A DNA stretch of 10,396 bases from Clostridiales bacterium (GTDB lineage Bacteria > Bacillota > Clostridia > Christensenellales > Aristaeellaceae), in contig JAAZAQ010000331.1 in assembly GCA_012514225.1 (NCBI GenBank), positions 1 to 10,396 on the forward strand, given 5' to 3'. A program made the translations under genes and the position numbers. Below are positions 1 through 6,807 of this stretch, one piece after another. Numbering within the stretch: position 1 is the stretch's first letter; each line of letters starts with the position of its first letter. A model generated the notes under the pieces. That model was not told where the DNA came from. It ran no database searches and saw only the letters and a list, made by a program, of their open reading frames with translations.

Positions 1-929
1 CCCCCCGCGAGTTCGCCCCCTGGGCGGATTTCGCGAAGGAGGAGGGCCTGGGCCTGGACTTCAACCCCACCTATTTTTCCCATCCCATGATGGACGGCAA
101 CCTGTCCCTGTCCAGCCCGGACGAAACGAAGCGCCGCTTCTGGGTCGAGCACGGCAAGCGCTGCCGGGAAATCGCCCTGGACTTCGCCCAGAAGCTGGGC
201 CGGCCCTGCGTGGTGAACTTCTGGATGCCCGACGGCATCAAGGACACCTGCGTGAACACCCCCGCCTTCAGGGAGCGGATGACCCGCTCGCTGGACGAAA
301 TCTTCGGGGACAAGGCGGGGGAAGGCCCCGCCCCCAGCGCGCTGGAAAGCAAGCTGTTCGGCATCGGCGCCGAAAGCTTCACCGTGGTCAGCCACGAGTA
401 CGCGCTGTGCTACGCCCTCACCCGCGGCCTCATCCCCACGCTGGACACCGGCCACTTCCACCCCACCGAGACGGTCTCCGCCAAGATGACCGCGGTGCTG
501 GGCTTTTTCGGCAGGGCACTGCTCCACCTGAGCCGGCCCGTGCGCTGGGACAGCGACCACGTGACGGCGCTGGACGACGAACTGCAGCGCATCATGGACG
601 AAATCGTCTGGAACGGCCTGCAGGACCAGGTCGCCTTCGGCCTGGACTATTTTGACGGCTCCGTCAACCGCGTCGCCGCCTGGGCCATCGGGATGCGCAA
701 CGCCCGCAAGGCGCTGCTGTCCGCCTTCCTGGCGCCTTCCGCGGACATCCGCAGGGCGGAGGAGGACGGGGATACGACGAAGCGGCTGGCGCTGCTGGAG
801 GAGCGCAAAACCCTGCCCCTGGGCGCGGTGTGGGACTATTACTGCCTCACCCGCGGCATTCCCGGGGACGGAAGATGGACGGCGGAAATCGCCAGGTATG
901 AAAAGGAGGTCCAAAGCGCCAGGGGCTGA
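1..929 (+). CDS. rhaA: L-rhamnose isomerase, C-terminal part (5' end outside window)
   Basis: Isomerises L-rhamnose to L-rhamnulose, the first cytoplasmic step of rhamnose breakdown. The reading frame is open from base 3 and gives 308 residues before the TGA at 927-929. The family is about 415-420 residues long, so roughly the first 105-110 are outside the window. An ATG at 87 is internal, because family sequence (FNPTYFSHP) lies upstream of it in frame. Signature stretches are seen in family order: FWMPDGIKD, SHEY, LDTGHFHPTE, RPVRWDSDHV and LDYFDGSVNR. These hold the Glu, Asp, His, His and Asp metal ligands known from E. coli RhaA, so the active site looks intact. From memory of the family, one Gly before the SHE motif is missing (VVSHE where VVGSHE is usual). 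The aldolase gene begins 25 bases downstream and rhamnulokinase follows it, which supports a true rhamnose role. Confidence 0.95.
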   Translation, partial: PREFAPWADFAKEEGLGLDFNPTYFSHPMMDGNLSLSSPDETKRRFWVEHGKRCREIALDFAQKLGRPCVVNFWMPDGIKDTCVNTPAFRERMTRSLDEIFGDKAGEGPAPSALESKLFGIGAESFTVVSHEYALCYALTRGLIPTLDTGHFHPTETVSAKMTAVLGFFGRALLHLSRPVRWDSDHVTALDDELQRIMDEIVWNGLQDQVAFGLDYFDGSVNRVAAWAIGMRNARKALLSAFLAPSADIRRAEEDGDTTKRLALLEERKTLPLGAVWDYYCLTRGIPGDGRWTAEIARYEKEVQSARG

Positions 930-941
930 GGCCCCCGGGGC

Positions 942-947
942 GGAGGG
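942..947 (+). promoter_or_regulatory. Ribosome binding site that sets the aldolase start
   Basis: GGAGGG lies 7 bases before the ATG at 955. The aldolase reading frame is open much further upstream, with an ATG at 652 inside rhaA. This site, and the match to the family beginning only after 955, decide for 955 as the start. Confidence 0.75.
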
Positions 948-954
948 AGCGCGT

Positions 955-2013
955 ATGGAAACTTTTTTCGGGCGGCACCGGGAAGCCCTGGCCGCCTTCT
1001 CCCGGATGTCCGGCGCCGTCGGCCGCCGCGCGGACTACGTGCAGGGCGGGGGCGGCAACACCTCGGTCAAGCTGGAAGGCGGGGACATGGCCATCAAGGC
1101 CTCCGGCTTCCACCTGCTGGACGTGCAGCCGGACGCCGGCTATGCGGTGCTGGACGGCGCCCGGCTGCGCGCGTTTTACCTCTCCCATGAGCCGGGGGAC
1201 TTCGGGGACGCGGAGGCGGCGGGCGCCCGGGAGGCCAGGGACGCCACGCGGGCCGTCGACGGGCTTTTGCCCCTGCGCCCCTCGGTGGAGGCGGGGTTCC
1301 ATTCCCTGCTCTCCCGCTTCGTCGCCCACTCCCACAGCGTTTACGGCAACCTGGCCGCCTGCTGCAGGGAGGCGGAGGCGGTCGCCCGCGAGGCCCTCGC
1401 CGGCGCGCCCTATTCCTTCGCGCTGACGCCCTACGTCAACCCAGGGGCGCTGCTGACCTTCACCATCCGCGACGCCGCCCGCCGGGTTGAACGGGAAACG
1501 GGCAAGGCGCCCGCGGTGCTGCTGATGCGCAGCCACGGGCTCATCGCGCACGCGGACGGCGCGGAGGACTGCCTGGCGCTCCACGAGGACGCCAACGCCC
1601 GCTTCCAGCGCTTTTTCGGCGTGAAACCCTCGGATTTCCCGCAGCCGCAAATCAGGGAAACCCCGGAAGGGTTTGTGTCGGACACACCCTGGCTGTGGGA
1701 GCGCCTGAAAGGCGGCCGCTACCCGGACAGCCGGCTTTTGGGCGAGCCGCTGTACCCCGACCAGATGGTCTTCTTCAGGGGCACCCTGGGCGAATCCGCG
1801 CGGGTGGACCGGAACAGCGGGAAGGTTTCCTACCAGACCCCGCTAAAGGCCGCGCAGGCGGTGGAGGAAACCTTGTGCGCGGTGGTCTTCCTCATGGAGA
1901 CCCTTGAAAAGCGCGGGCTGACCCCGGTCTCCATGGACGGCGCCGCCCAGGACTTCATCTCCGGCTGGGAAAGCGAAAAACACCGCAAGGCGCTGGCGGA
2001 GGGCAAGGCATGA
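955..2013 (+). CDS. Class II aldolase, probable L-rhamnulose-1-phosphate aldolase
   Basis: Predicted to cleave L-rhamnulose-1-phosphate into dihydroxyacetone phosphate and L-lactaldehyde, using zinc in the cytoplasm. The protein has 352 residues. A glycine-rich phosphate-binding motif GGGGNTS lies at 31-37, an acidic residue in PSVEAGFH at E112, the zinc pair H125-S-H127 and a third histidine in SHGL at H194. This is the class II aldolase/adducin zinc site. The GGGGNTS motif and the length beyond a bare aldolase domain resemble the N-terminal half of bifunctional aldolase/short-chain dehydrogenases (B. subtilis YuxG type) more than the 274-residue E. coli RhaD. Here the dehydrogenase half is absent, and a separate short-chain dehydrogenase lies one gene downstream. 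The stop overlaps the rhaB start as ATGA. The substrate is inferred from the rhaA/rhaB neighbours; another ketose-1-phosphate remains possible. Confidence 0.85.
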   Translation: METFFGRHREALAAFSRMSGAVGRRADYVQGGGGNTSVKLEGGDMAIKASGFHLLDVQPDAGYAVLDGARLRAFYLSHEPGDFGDAEAAGAREARDATRAVDGLLPLRPSVEAGFHSLLSRFVAHSHSVYGNLAACCREAEAVAREALAGAPYSFALTPYVNPGALLTFTIRDAARRVERETGKAPAVLLMRSHGLIAHADGAEDCLALHEDANARFQRFFGVKPSDFPQPQIRETPEGFVSDTPWLWERLKGGRYPDSRLLGEPLYPDQMVFFRGTLGESARVDRNSGKVSYQTPLKAAQAVEETLCAVVFLMETLEKRGLTPVSMDGAAQDFISGWESEKHRKALAEGKA

Positions 2014-3491
2014 AAACGCTGGACTTGCTGGCTTTCGACGTCGGCGCCTCCAACGGCCGGGGCATCGTCGGCCGCTTCGACGGGCGCCGCCTCACGCTGC
2101 ACACCGTCGGGTACTTCGAGAACAACTTCGCGCAGCGCGGCGCCCTGTGCTTCTGGGATTACGGGAGCATCCTGGGCAGCGTCAAGGACGTGTTCAAAAA
2201 GGCGTACGCCCAGGGCTTCGACCCCCAGGCCTTCGGCATCGACACCTGGGGCGTGGACTACGGGCTGCTGGACGCGCAAGGCGCGCTGATCGAGGACCCC
2301 CGCGCCTACCGCAGCTCCACGGACGAGGAGATGCACGCCGCCTGGGCGCTCATCTCCAGGCGGGAGCTGTTCGAGCGCACCGGCATCGCCGCGCTGAACT
2401 TCAACACCGTCTTCCAACTCTACCGCCGGGTGATGGAGCGGGACCCCGCCCTCAGGCGGGCGCAGACCCTGCTGTTCATGCCCGACCTGCTGGGCTATTC
2501 CCTGACGGGCGAAAAAACAAGCGAATACACCATCGCCTCCACCTCGGGCCTGCTGGAGGTGCATTCCCGCGCCTTCTGCAGGGAAATCCTCTCCCGGCTG
2601 TCCATCCCCGAGCGCATCTTCACGCAGCTGGTCATGCCGGGCGCGCTCCGGGGCCGGCTGACGCGGGAAGCGGCGGCGGAGCTGGGCGCCCCCCGGGTGC
2701 CCTTCGCCACAGTCGGCGCGCACGACACCGCCAGCGCGGTGGCCGCCATCCCGGGCGAGGGCGACTTCGCCTTCTGTTCCTCGGGCACCTGGTCGCTGTT
2801 TGGCATCGAGACGGAGGAGCCGGTGCTGTCCGACTTCGTCTACGACGCCAACTTCGCCAACGAGGGCACCGTGCAGGGCGGCTACCGGCCGCTGAAGAAC
2901 ATCATGGGCCTGTGGCTCATCCAGGAATGCCGGCGCGCGTGGGCGGGGGACGGGGAAAAGCTGGACTGGGAGGACATCAAGGCGCAGGCCGCGCAGGCCG
3001 CCCCCCTGCGCAGCGTCGTCGACCCGGATCATCCCGAATTTTACAAGGCCGGCGATATGCCGGGTAAAATCCGGGCATACTGCCGCAGGACCGGGCAGCC
3101 TGAGCCGGGGAGCGTGGGCGAGCTCGCCCGCTGCGTGTACGAGTCCCTGGCGCTCAAATACCGCTGGGCGGTGGAGCGCCTGGGCGAGATGAAAGGCCGG
3201 CCCATCCGCAGCCTCAACATCACCGGCGGGGGCATCCAGAACCTGCTGCTCAACCAGATGGCGGCGGACGCCACCGGGCTGCCCGTGACCGCGGGCCCCA
3301 TCGAGGGCGCGGCGATGGGCAACGCGCTGCTGCAGGCCGTCGCCCTGGGCGAAATCAAAAACCTGAAGGAGGCGCGCCAGGTCGTGCGCGACTCGGTGGA
3401 GACCCGGCGCTACGAGCCCCGCCCGGGCGGCGGGTGGGACGAGGCCTACGCGCGGATGCTGAAGAACATGGAGGCGGCGAAGAATGATTGA
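2010..3491 (+). CDS. rhaB: Rhamnulokinase (FGGY family)
   Basis: Phosphorylates L-rhamnulose at O1 with ATP to give L-rhamnulose-1-phosphate. The 493 residues match the family length (E. coli RhaB, 489). The N-terminal phosphate-binding loop reads FDVGASNGRG (9-18), the FGGY domain I signature GIDTWGVDYGLLD begins at G76, and the catalytic aspartate is D239 in GAHDTASA, close to E. coli Asp237. SSGTWSLFG forms the domain junction, and GGGIQNLLLNQMAADATG (from about 406) is the adenosine-binding motif. The start overlaps the aldolase stop (ATGA), and GGAGGG at 1998-2003 is its ribosome binding site. The 3' end overlaps the next gene by 8 bases. Other FGGY kinases (fuculose, xylulose) are less likely given the adjacent rhamnose isomerase and the rhamnulokinase-type motifs. 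Confidence 0.95.
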   Translation: MKTLDLLAFDVGASNGRGIVGRFDGRRLTLHTVGYFENNFAQRGALCFWDYGSILGSVKDVFKKAYAQGFDPQAFGIDTWGVDYGLLDAQGALIEDPRAYRSSTDEEMHAAWALISRRELFERTGIAALNFNTVFQLYRRVMERDPALRRAQTLLFMPDLLGYSLTGEKTSEYTIASTSGLLEVHSRAFCREILSRLSIPERIFTQLVMPGALRGRLTREAAAELGAPRVPFATVGAHDTASAVAAIPGEGDFAFCSSGTWSLFGIETEEPVLSDFVYDANFANEGTVQGGYRPLKNIMGLWLIQECRRAWAGDGEKLDWEDIKAQAAQAAPLRSVVDPDHPEFYKAGDMPGKIRAYCRRTGQPEPGSVGELARCVYESLALKYRWAVERLGEMKGRPIRSLNITGGGIQNLLLNQMAADATGLPVTAGPIEGAAMGNALLQAVALGEIKNLKEARQVVRDSVETRRYEPRPGGGWDEAYARMLKNMEAAKND

Positions 3492-4362
3492 CATGGGCAA
3501 GTGGGAGCGCATCGCGGCCCAGCATATCCGTCTGCGCAAGGCGGACGCGCCCGGCCGGCTGTCGGGCAGGGTGGTCGTCGTCACCGGCAGCGCCCAGGGC
3601 TTCGGCCGGGGCATCGCCGAGGAATTGTACAAGGAAGGCGCCCGCGTGCTCATCGCCGACCTCAACGAGCCCCTGGCGCGCGAGGCCGCGCAGGCCCTGG
3701 GCGAGCGCGCCGCGGCCTGCGCCGTCAACGTGGCGGATGAGGAAAGCGTGGCCAACATGGTCGCGCAGTGCGTGGAGCGCTTCCACGGGCTGGATTTGTT
3801 CATCTCCAACGCCGGCGTGCTCAAGGCCGGGGGGCTGGAGGAAATGGAGCTCAAGGACTTCGAGTTCGTCACCCGCGTCAACTACACCGCCTTCTTCCTC
3901 TGCGCGCGATACGCGGCGCGGGTCATGAAGGCCCAGCGCCAGGCCGACCCGGAGTGGACCGGCGACATCGTGCAGATCAACAGCAAAAGCGGCCTGCAGG
4001 GCAGCAACCGCAATTTCGCCTACGCCGGGGGCAAGTTCGGCGGCGTCGGCCTCACGCAGAGCTTCGCGATGGAGCTGGCCCCCTTCGGCATCAAGGTCAA
4101 CGCCGTGTGCCCGGGCAACTACTACGACGGCCCCCTGTGGTCGGACCCGGAAAAGGGCCTGTTCGTCCAGTACCTGAAAGCCGGCAAGGTGCCCGGCGCG
4201 CGGACGGTGGAGGAGGTGCGCCGGTTCTACCTGGACAAGTCCCTCATCAAGCGCGGCTGCCTGCCCTCCGACGTCGCCAAGGCCGTCCTCTACTGCGTGG
4301 AGCAGCAATACGAGACCGGGCAGGCCATCCCGGTCACGGGAGGCCAGGTGATGCTGAAATGA
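3484..4362 (+). CDS. NAD-dependent short-chain dehydrogenase, sorbitol-6-phosphate dehydrogenase-like
   Basis: A cytoplasmic short-chain dehydrogenase of 292 residues, about 30 longer at the N-terminus than a minimal family member. It has the cofactor loop TGSAQGFGRG (34-43), D59 after beta-strand 2 (favours NAD over NADP), the NAG motif (109-111), N133, S167, Y180 and K184 (YxxxK), so the Asn-Ser-Tyr-Lys tetrad is complete. The C-terminus, with KRGC (256-259), a TGQ motif and final VTGGQVMLK, resembles sorbitol-6-phosphate 2-dehydrogenase (SrlD), which oxidises sorbitol-6-phosphate to fructose-6-phosphate. The dehydrogenase half of bifunctional rhamnulose-1-phosphate aldolases is related, so L-lactaldehyde oxidation is an equally serious option here. 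GGAGG at 3470-3474 lies 9 bases before ATG 3484; an ATG at 3493 is the alternative start. It overlaps rhaB by 8 bases and the next gene by 4. Confidence 0.85.
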   Translation: MIDMGKWERIAAQHIRLRKADAPGRLSGRVVVVTGSAQGFGRGIAEELYKEGARVLIADLNEPLAREAAQALGERAAACAVNVADEESVANMVAQCVERFHGLDLFISNAGVLKAGGLEEMELKDFEFVTRVNYTAFFLCARYAARVMKAQRQADPEWTGDIVQINSKSGLQGSNRNFAYAGGKFGGVGLTQSFAMELAPFGIKVNAVCPGNYYDGPLWSDPEKGLFVQYLKAGKVPGARTVEEVRRFYLDKSLIKRGCLPSDVAKAVLYCVEQQYETGQAIPVTGGQVMLK

Positions 4363-5435
4363 TCGCCCGGGCAGTTCTGGACCGGCTCAACGCCGGGGAC
4401 AGGGAGCAGCGGCTGGCGGCGCTTTCCGCCCTGCTGCCGGAAACGGCGTTCCCGCCCCGGGACCCCCGCTACATCAACAACCACATCCACACCGACTATT
4501 CCTTCTCGCCCTATTCGCCCTCCGCCGCCGTCTTCGCCGCGATGGCGGAGGGGCTGTGCACCGCCGGCATCGTGGACCACGACACCATCGCCGGCGCGGA
4601 GGAATTCATCGCCGCCGGCAAAATCGCCGGCCTGCCGGTCACTGTCGGCATCGAAACCCGCGTGTCCATGGAGGGCACGCCGTTTGAGGGCCTGCGCACC
4701 AACAACCCGGACCAGGCGGGCGTCAGCTACATGGTGCTCCACGCTATCCCCCACCAAAACATCGGGAGGGTGCAGGCCTATTTCGCCCCCCTGCGGGCGC
4801 ACCGCAACGAGCGCAACCGGAAAATGCTGGACAACGTCAACCGGCTCACCGGCCTGAAACTGGACTTCGAGCGCAACGTGCTGCCGCTGTCGCGTGCCAA
4901 GGAAGGCGGCAGCGTGACGGAGCGCCACCTGATGCAGGCGCTCGCGCGCGCGGAGGACCCCGGGCGGGAGATGCCCGATGAGTACGACCGCATTGGAGCG
5001 CTGAAAAAGGAGTTCATCCCAAAAGTCTACGTGGACGCGGACAAGGAGTGCCCCCGGCTTGCGGAGTACATCCGCTTCTGCGAATCCTCCGGGGGCATCC
5101 TGGCCTACCCCTACCTGGGGGACGTGACCGCCTCGGTCACCGGGGACAAACGCGCCCAGCGGTTTGAGGACGAACACCTTGACAGTCTCTTTGAAATATT
5201 GAACAATTACGGTATCCGCGCCGTCACCTACATGCCCACGCGGAACACCCAGGCGCAGCTGGACCGGCTGCGCGCCCTGTGCCGGCGCTACGGGATGCTG
5301 GAAATCAGCGGGGAGGACATCAACTCCCCCCGGCAGAGCTTCATCATCCGCAAGATGGAAGACCCCCAGTTCGGAAACCTCATCGAAGCGACCTGGGAAC
5401 TGATCAAACACGAAAACGGAGGACGGAACCCATGA
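4359..5435 (+). CDS. PHP-domain metal-dependent hydrolase-like protein, substrate unknown
   Basis: A 358-residue protein of the polymerase-and-histidinol-phosphatase (PHP) superfamily, which are cytoplasmic metal-dependent phosphoesterases. Motifs seen: HIH at 42-44 with D46, VDHD with D73 and H74, GIE with E99, and H128 in VLHAIP. The later motifs are altered: where many PHP proteins have Ala-His-Pro, this one has AYPYLGD (Y250), and the final Asp-x-His motif reads SGEDINSP (D320, then N322). The first half of the metal site thus looks intact and the second half is changed. There is no signal peptide or membrane segment. It overlaps the genes on both sides as ATGA, so it belongs to the operon. 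Its ribosome binding site is weak (AGGTG at 4346-4350), which fits translational coupling. A sugar-phosphate phosphatase is a reasonable guess from position only. Confidence 0.8.
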   Translation: MIARAVLDRLNAGDREQRLAALSALLPETAFPPRDPRYINNHIHTDYSFSPYSPSAAVFAAMAEGLCTAGIVDHDTIAGAEEFIAAGKIAGLPVTVGIETRVSMEGTPFEGLRTNNPDQAGVSYMVLHAIPHQNIGRVQAYFAPLRAHRNERNRKMLDNVNRLTGLKLDFERNVLPLSRAKEGGSVTERHLMQALARAEDPGREMPDEYDRIGALKKEFIPKVYVDADKECPRLAEYIRFCESSGGILAYPYLGDVTASVTGDKRAQRFEDEHLDSLFEILNNYGIRAVTYMPTRNTQAQLDRLRALCRRYGMLEISGEDINSPRQSFIIRKMEDPQFGNLIEATWELIKHENGGRNP

Positions 5436-6694
5436 AGACCAAGGCAGTCCGCCTGTACGGCAAAAACGACCTGAGGCTGGAGGAGTTCGACCTCTCCCCG
5501 ATGACCGACGACAGCGTCATCTGCGAGGTGGTCACCGACAGCATCTGCATGAGCAGCTACAAGGCCGCCCTCATGGGCGGCGAGCATCCGCGCGTGCCCG
5601 ACAACGTGGCGGATAACCCCACCATCATCGGGCACGAGTTCTGCGGCCGCGTCCTGAAGGTCGGCAAGAACTGGGCGCACAAGTACAAGCCCGGCGACGG
5701 CTTCGTCATCCAGCCCGCCCATTCCTATGAAGGCTCCATCGAGGCGCCCGGCTACTCCTACCGCGACTGCGGCGGCGACGCGACCGTCGTGAGCATCCCG
5801 CGGGAAAACCTCGTTATGGACAGCCTGCTGCCCTACAACTCCGACGTTTATTTCCTGGGCTCCCTGACCGAGCCCTACTCCTGCATCATCGCCTCCTTCC
5901 ACGCGATGTACCACACCCGGGACGGCGAGTACGTCCACGACATGGGCATTGTCAAAGGCGGCGACATGGCGCTGCTGGCCTCGGTGGGCCCGATGGGCCT
6001 GGGCGCGATCGACTACGCGCTGCACTGCGACCGCAAGCCCGGCCGGCTGGTGGTGACCGACATCGACCAGGCGCGCCTGGACCGCGCGGCCTCCATCTTC
6101 ACCGTGGAGCACGCGAAGCAGCAGGGCATCGAGCTGCACTACGTCAACACCGGCAAGGTGGAGAACCCCGCCGAGTACCTGCGTTCCCTGACGGGCGGCA
6201 AGGGCTTCGACGACGTCATCTGCTTCGCCCCGGTGCGCCCGGTGGTCGAGCAGGCCGACGCCATCCTGGCGGTGGACGGCTGCCTGAACTTCTTCGCCGG
6301 CCCCTCCGACCAGAAGTTCTCCGCGATGATGAACTTCTACAACGTCCACTACAAGCGCACCCACATCTGCGCCACCTCCCACGGCAACGTGGACGACATG
6401 CGCGAGGCCGTCAGGATGATGGACGCCGGGCTGCTCAACCCCGCCGCCCTGGTCACCCACATCGGGGGCCTGGACGCGGTCATCGAGACCACCCTCAACC
6501 TGCCCAAGATTCCCGGCGGCAAGAAGCTCATCTACACCCACATCAGCCTGCCCCTGACCGCCATCGACGACTTTGAGGAAAAGGGCAAGGCCGACCCGCT
6601 GTTCGCTGAACTGGCCCGGCTGGTCAGGAAAACCCAGGGCCTGTGGAACGGGGAGGCGGAGAAACTGCTGCTTTCCCGCGCGAAACCCATCTGA
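5432..6694 (+). CDS. sorE: L-sorbose-1-phosphate reductase-like zinc dehydrogenase
   Basis: A medium-chain dehydrogenase/reductase of 420 residues, the length of SorE. SorE reduces L-sorbose-1-phosphate to D-glucitol-6-phosphate with NAD(P)H. The N-terminal stretch with TDSICMSSYKAA, VPDNVADNP and IIGHEFCG closely follows SorE proteins as I remember them. Catalytic zinc ligands are C39 and H68-E69. The usual four-cysteine structural zinc loop of alcohol dehydrogenases is not seen. The nucleotide-binding loop is VGPMGLG (185-191), followed by VVTDID at the end of the second strand. GGAGG at 5418-5422, 9 bases upstream, and the ATGA overlap with the PHP gene support this start. It is the last gene before a strong terminator. 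No sorbose phosphotransferase genes are in view, so its substrate may be another ketose- or deoxyketose-1-phosphate. Confidence 0.82.
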   Translation: MKTKAVRLYGKNDLRLEEFDLSPMTDDSVICEVVTDSICMSSYKAALMGGEHPRVPDNVADNPTIIGHEFCGRVLKVGKNWAHKYKPGDGFVIQPAHSYEGSIEAPGYSYRDCGGDATVVSIPRENLVMDSLLPYNSDVYFLGSLTEPYSCIIASFHAMYHTRDGEYVHDMGIVKGGDMALLASVGPMGLGAIDYALHCDRKPGRLVVTDIDQARLDRAASIFTVEHAKQQGIELHYVNTGKVENPAEYLRSLTGGKGFDDVICFAPVRPVVEQADAILAVDGCLNFFAGPSDQKFSAMMNFYNVHYKRTHICATSHGNVDDMREAVRMMDAGLLNPAALVTHIGGLDAVIETTLNLPKIPGGKKLIYTHISLPLTAIDDFEEKGKADPLFAELARLVRKTQGLWNGEAEKLLLSRAKPI

Positions 6695-6699
6695 TTTAC

Positions 6700-6730
6700 G
6701 GGCGCAGGGCATACACCCTGCGCCCCTTTT
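6700..6730 (+). terminator. Intrinsic terminator of the sugar operon
   Basis: A perfect 10-bp G+C-rich stem (GGGCGCAGGG, 6700-6709, with CCCTGCGCCC, 6716-6725) encloses the 6-base loop CATACA. One C and then four T follow (6726-6730). It begins 5 bases after the sorE stop, the expected place for a Rho-independent terminator. The T run is short, so some read-through into the dehydrogenase-complex genes is possible. Confidence 0.85.
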
Positions 6731-6731
6731 C

Positions 6732-6760
6732 CGGGAGACCGCCGTTCCTGCGGTTTCCCG
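6732..6760 (+). other. Second hairpin between the two gene groups
   Basis: An 11-bp inverted repeat pairs 6732-6742 (CGGGAGACCGC) with 6750-6760 (GCGGTTTCCCG), with one G-U pair in RNA and a 7-base loop. It starts one base after the terminator T run and has no T run of its own. It could be a backup or antisense terminator, an RNA processing or stability element, or the leader hairpin of the downstream transcript. The remaining 47 bases up to the E2 gene show no convincing -35/-10 promoter. Confidence 0.55.
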
Positions 6761-6797
6761 CCCTTCAATCTGCCCGCCGCAAGGCCGGCTACGCGTC

Positions 6798-6804
6798 AGG
6801 AGGT
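6798..6804 (+). promoter_or_regulatory. Ribosome binding site that sets the E2 start
   Basis: AGGAGGT lies just before the ATG at 6808. The reading frame is open back to 6643, across the end of sorE and the terminator, but that upstream part has no family match. This site marks 6808 as the true start. Confidence 0.85.
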
Positions 6805-6807
6805 ATC

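Noticed and set aside
922-935. Small inverted repeat GGGGC/GCCCC around the rhaA stop codon
   Set aside because: The stem is only 5 bp with no T run, and such pairs are common by chance in G+C-rich DNA. It lies inside an operon where termination would make no sense.
1830-3881. Long minus-strand open frame (683 codons) opposite rhaB
   Set aside because: It spans three well-supported + strand genes and their junctions, has no recognisable domain, and is explained by the high G+C content.
3768-4358. Upstream in-frame extension of the PHP gene to an ATG at 3768
   Set aside because: It lies wholly inside the short-chain dehydrogenase gene in another frame and is Arg/Gly/Ala-rich without family match. 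The ATGA overlap at 4359 is the natural start.
5279-5431. Upstream in-frame extension of the sorE gene to an ATG at 5279
   Set aside because: Family similarity begins at the ATG at 5432, which has a GGAGG site 9 bases before it. The upstream part is a shadow of the PHP gene.
5288-6712. Minus-strand open frame (474 codons) opposite sorE
   Set aside because: It is the antisense shadow of a clearly recognised dehydrogenase gene, and its ends do not follow any gene signal.
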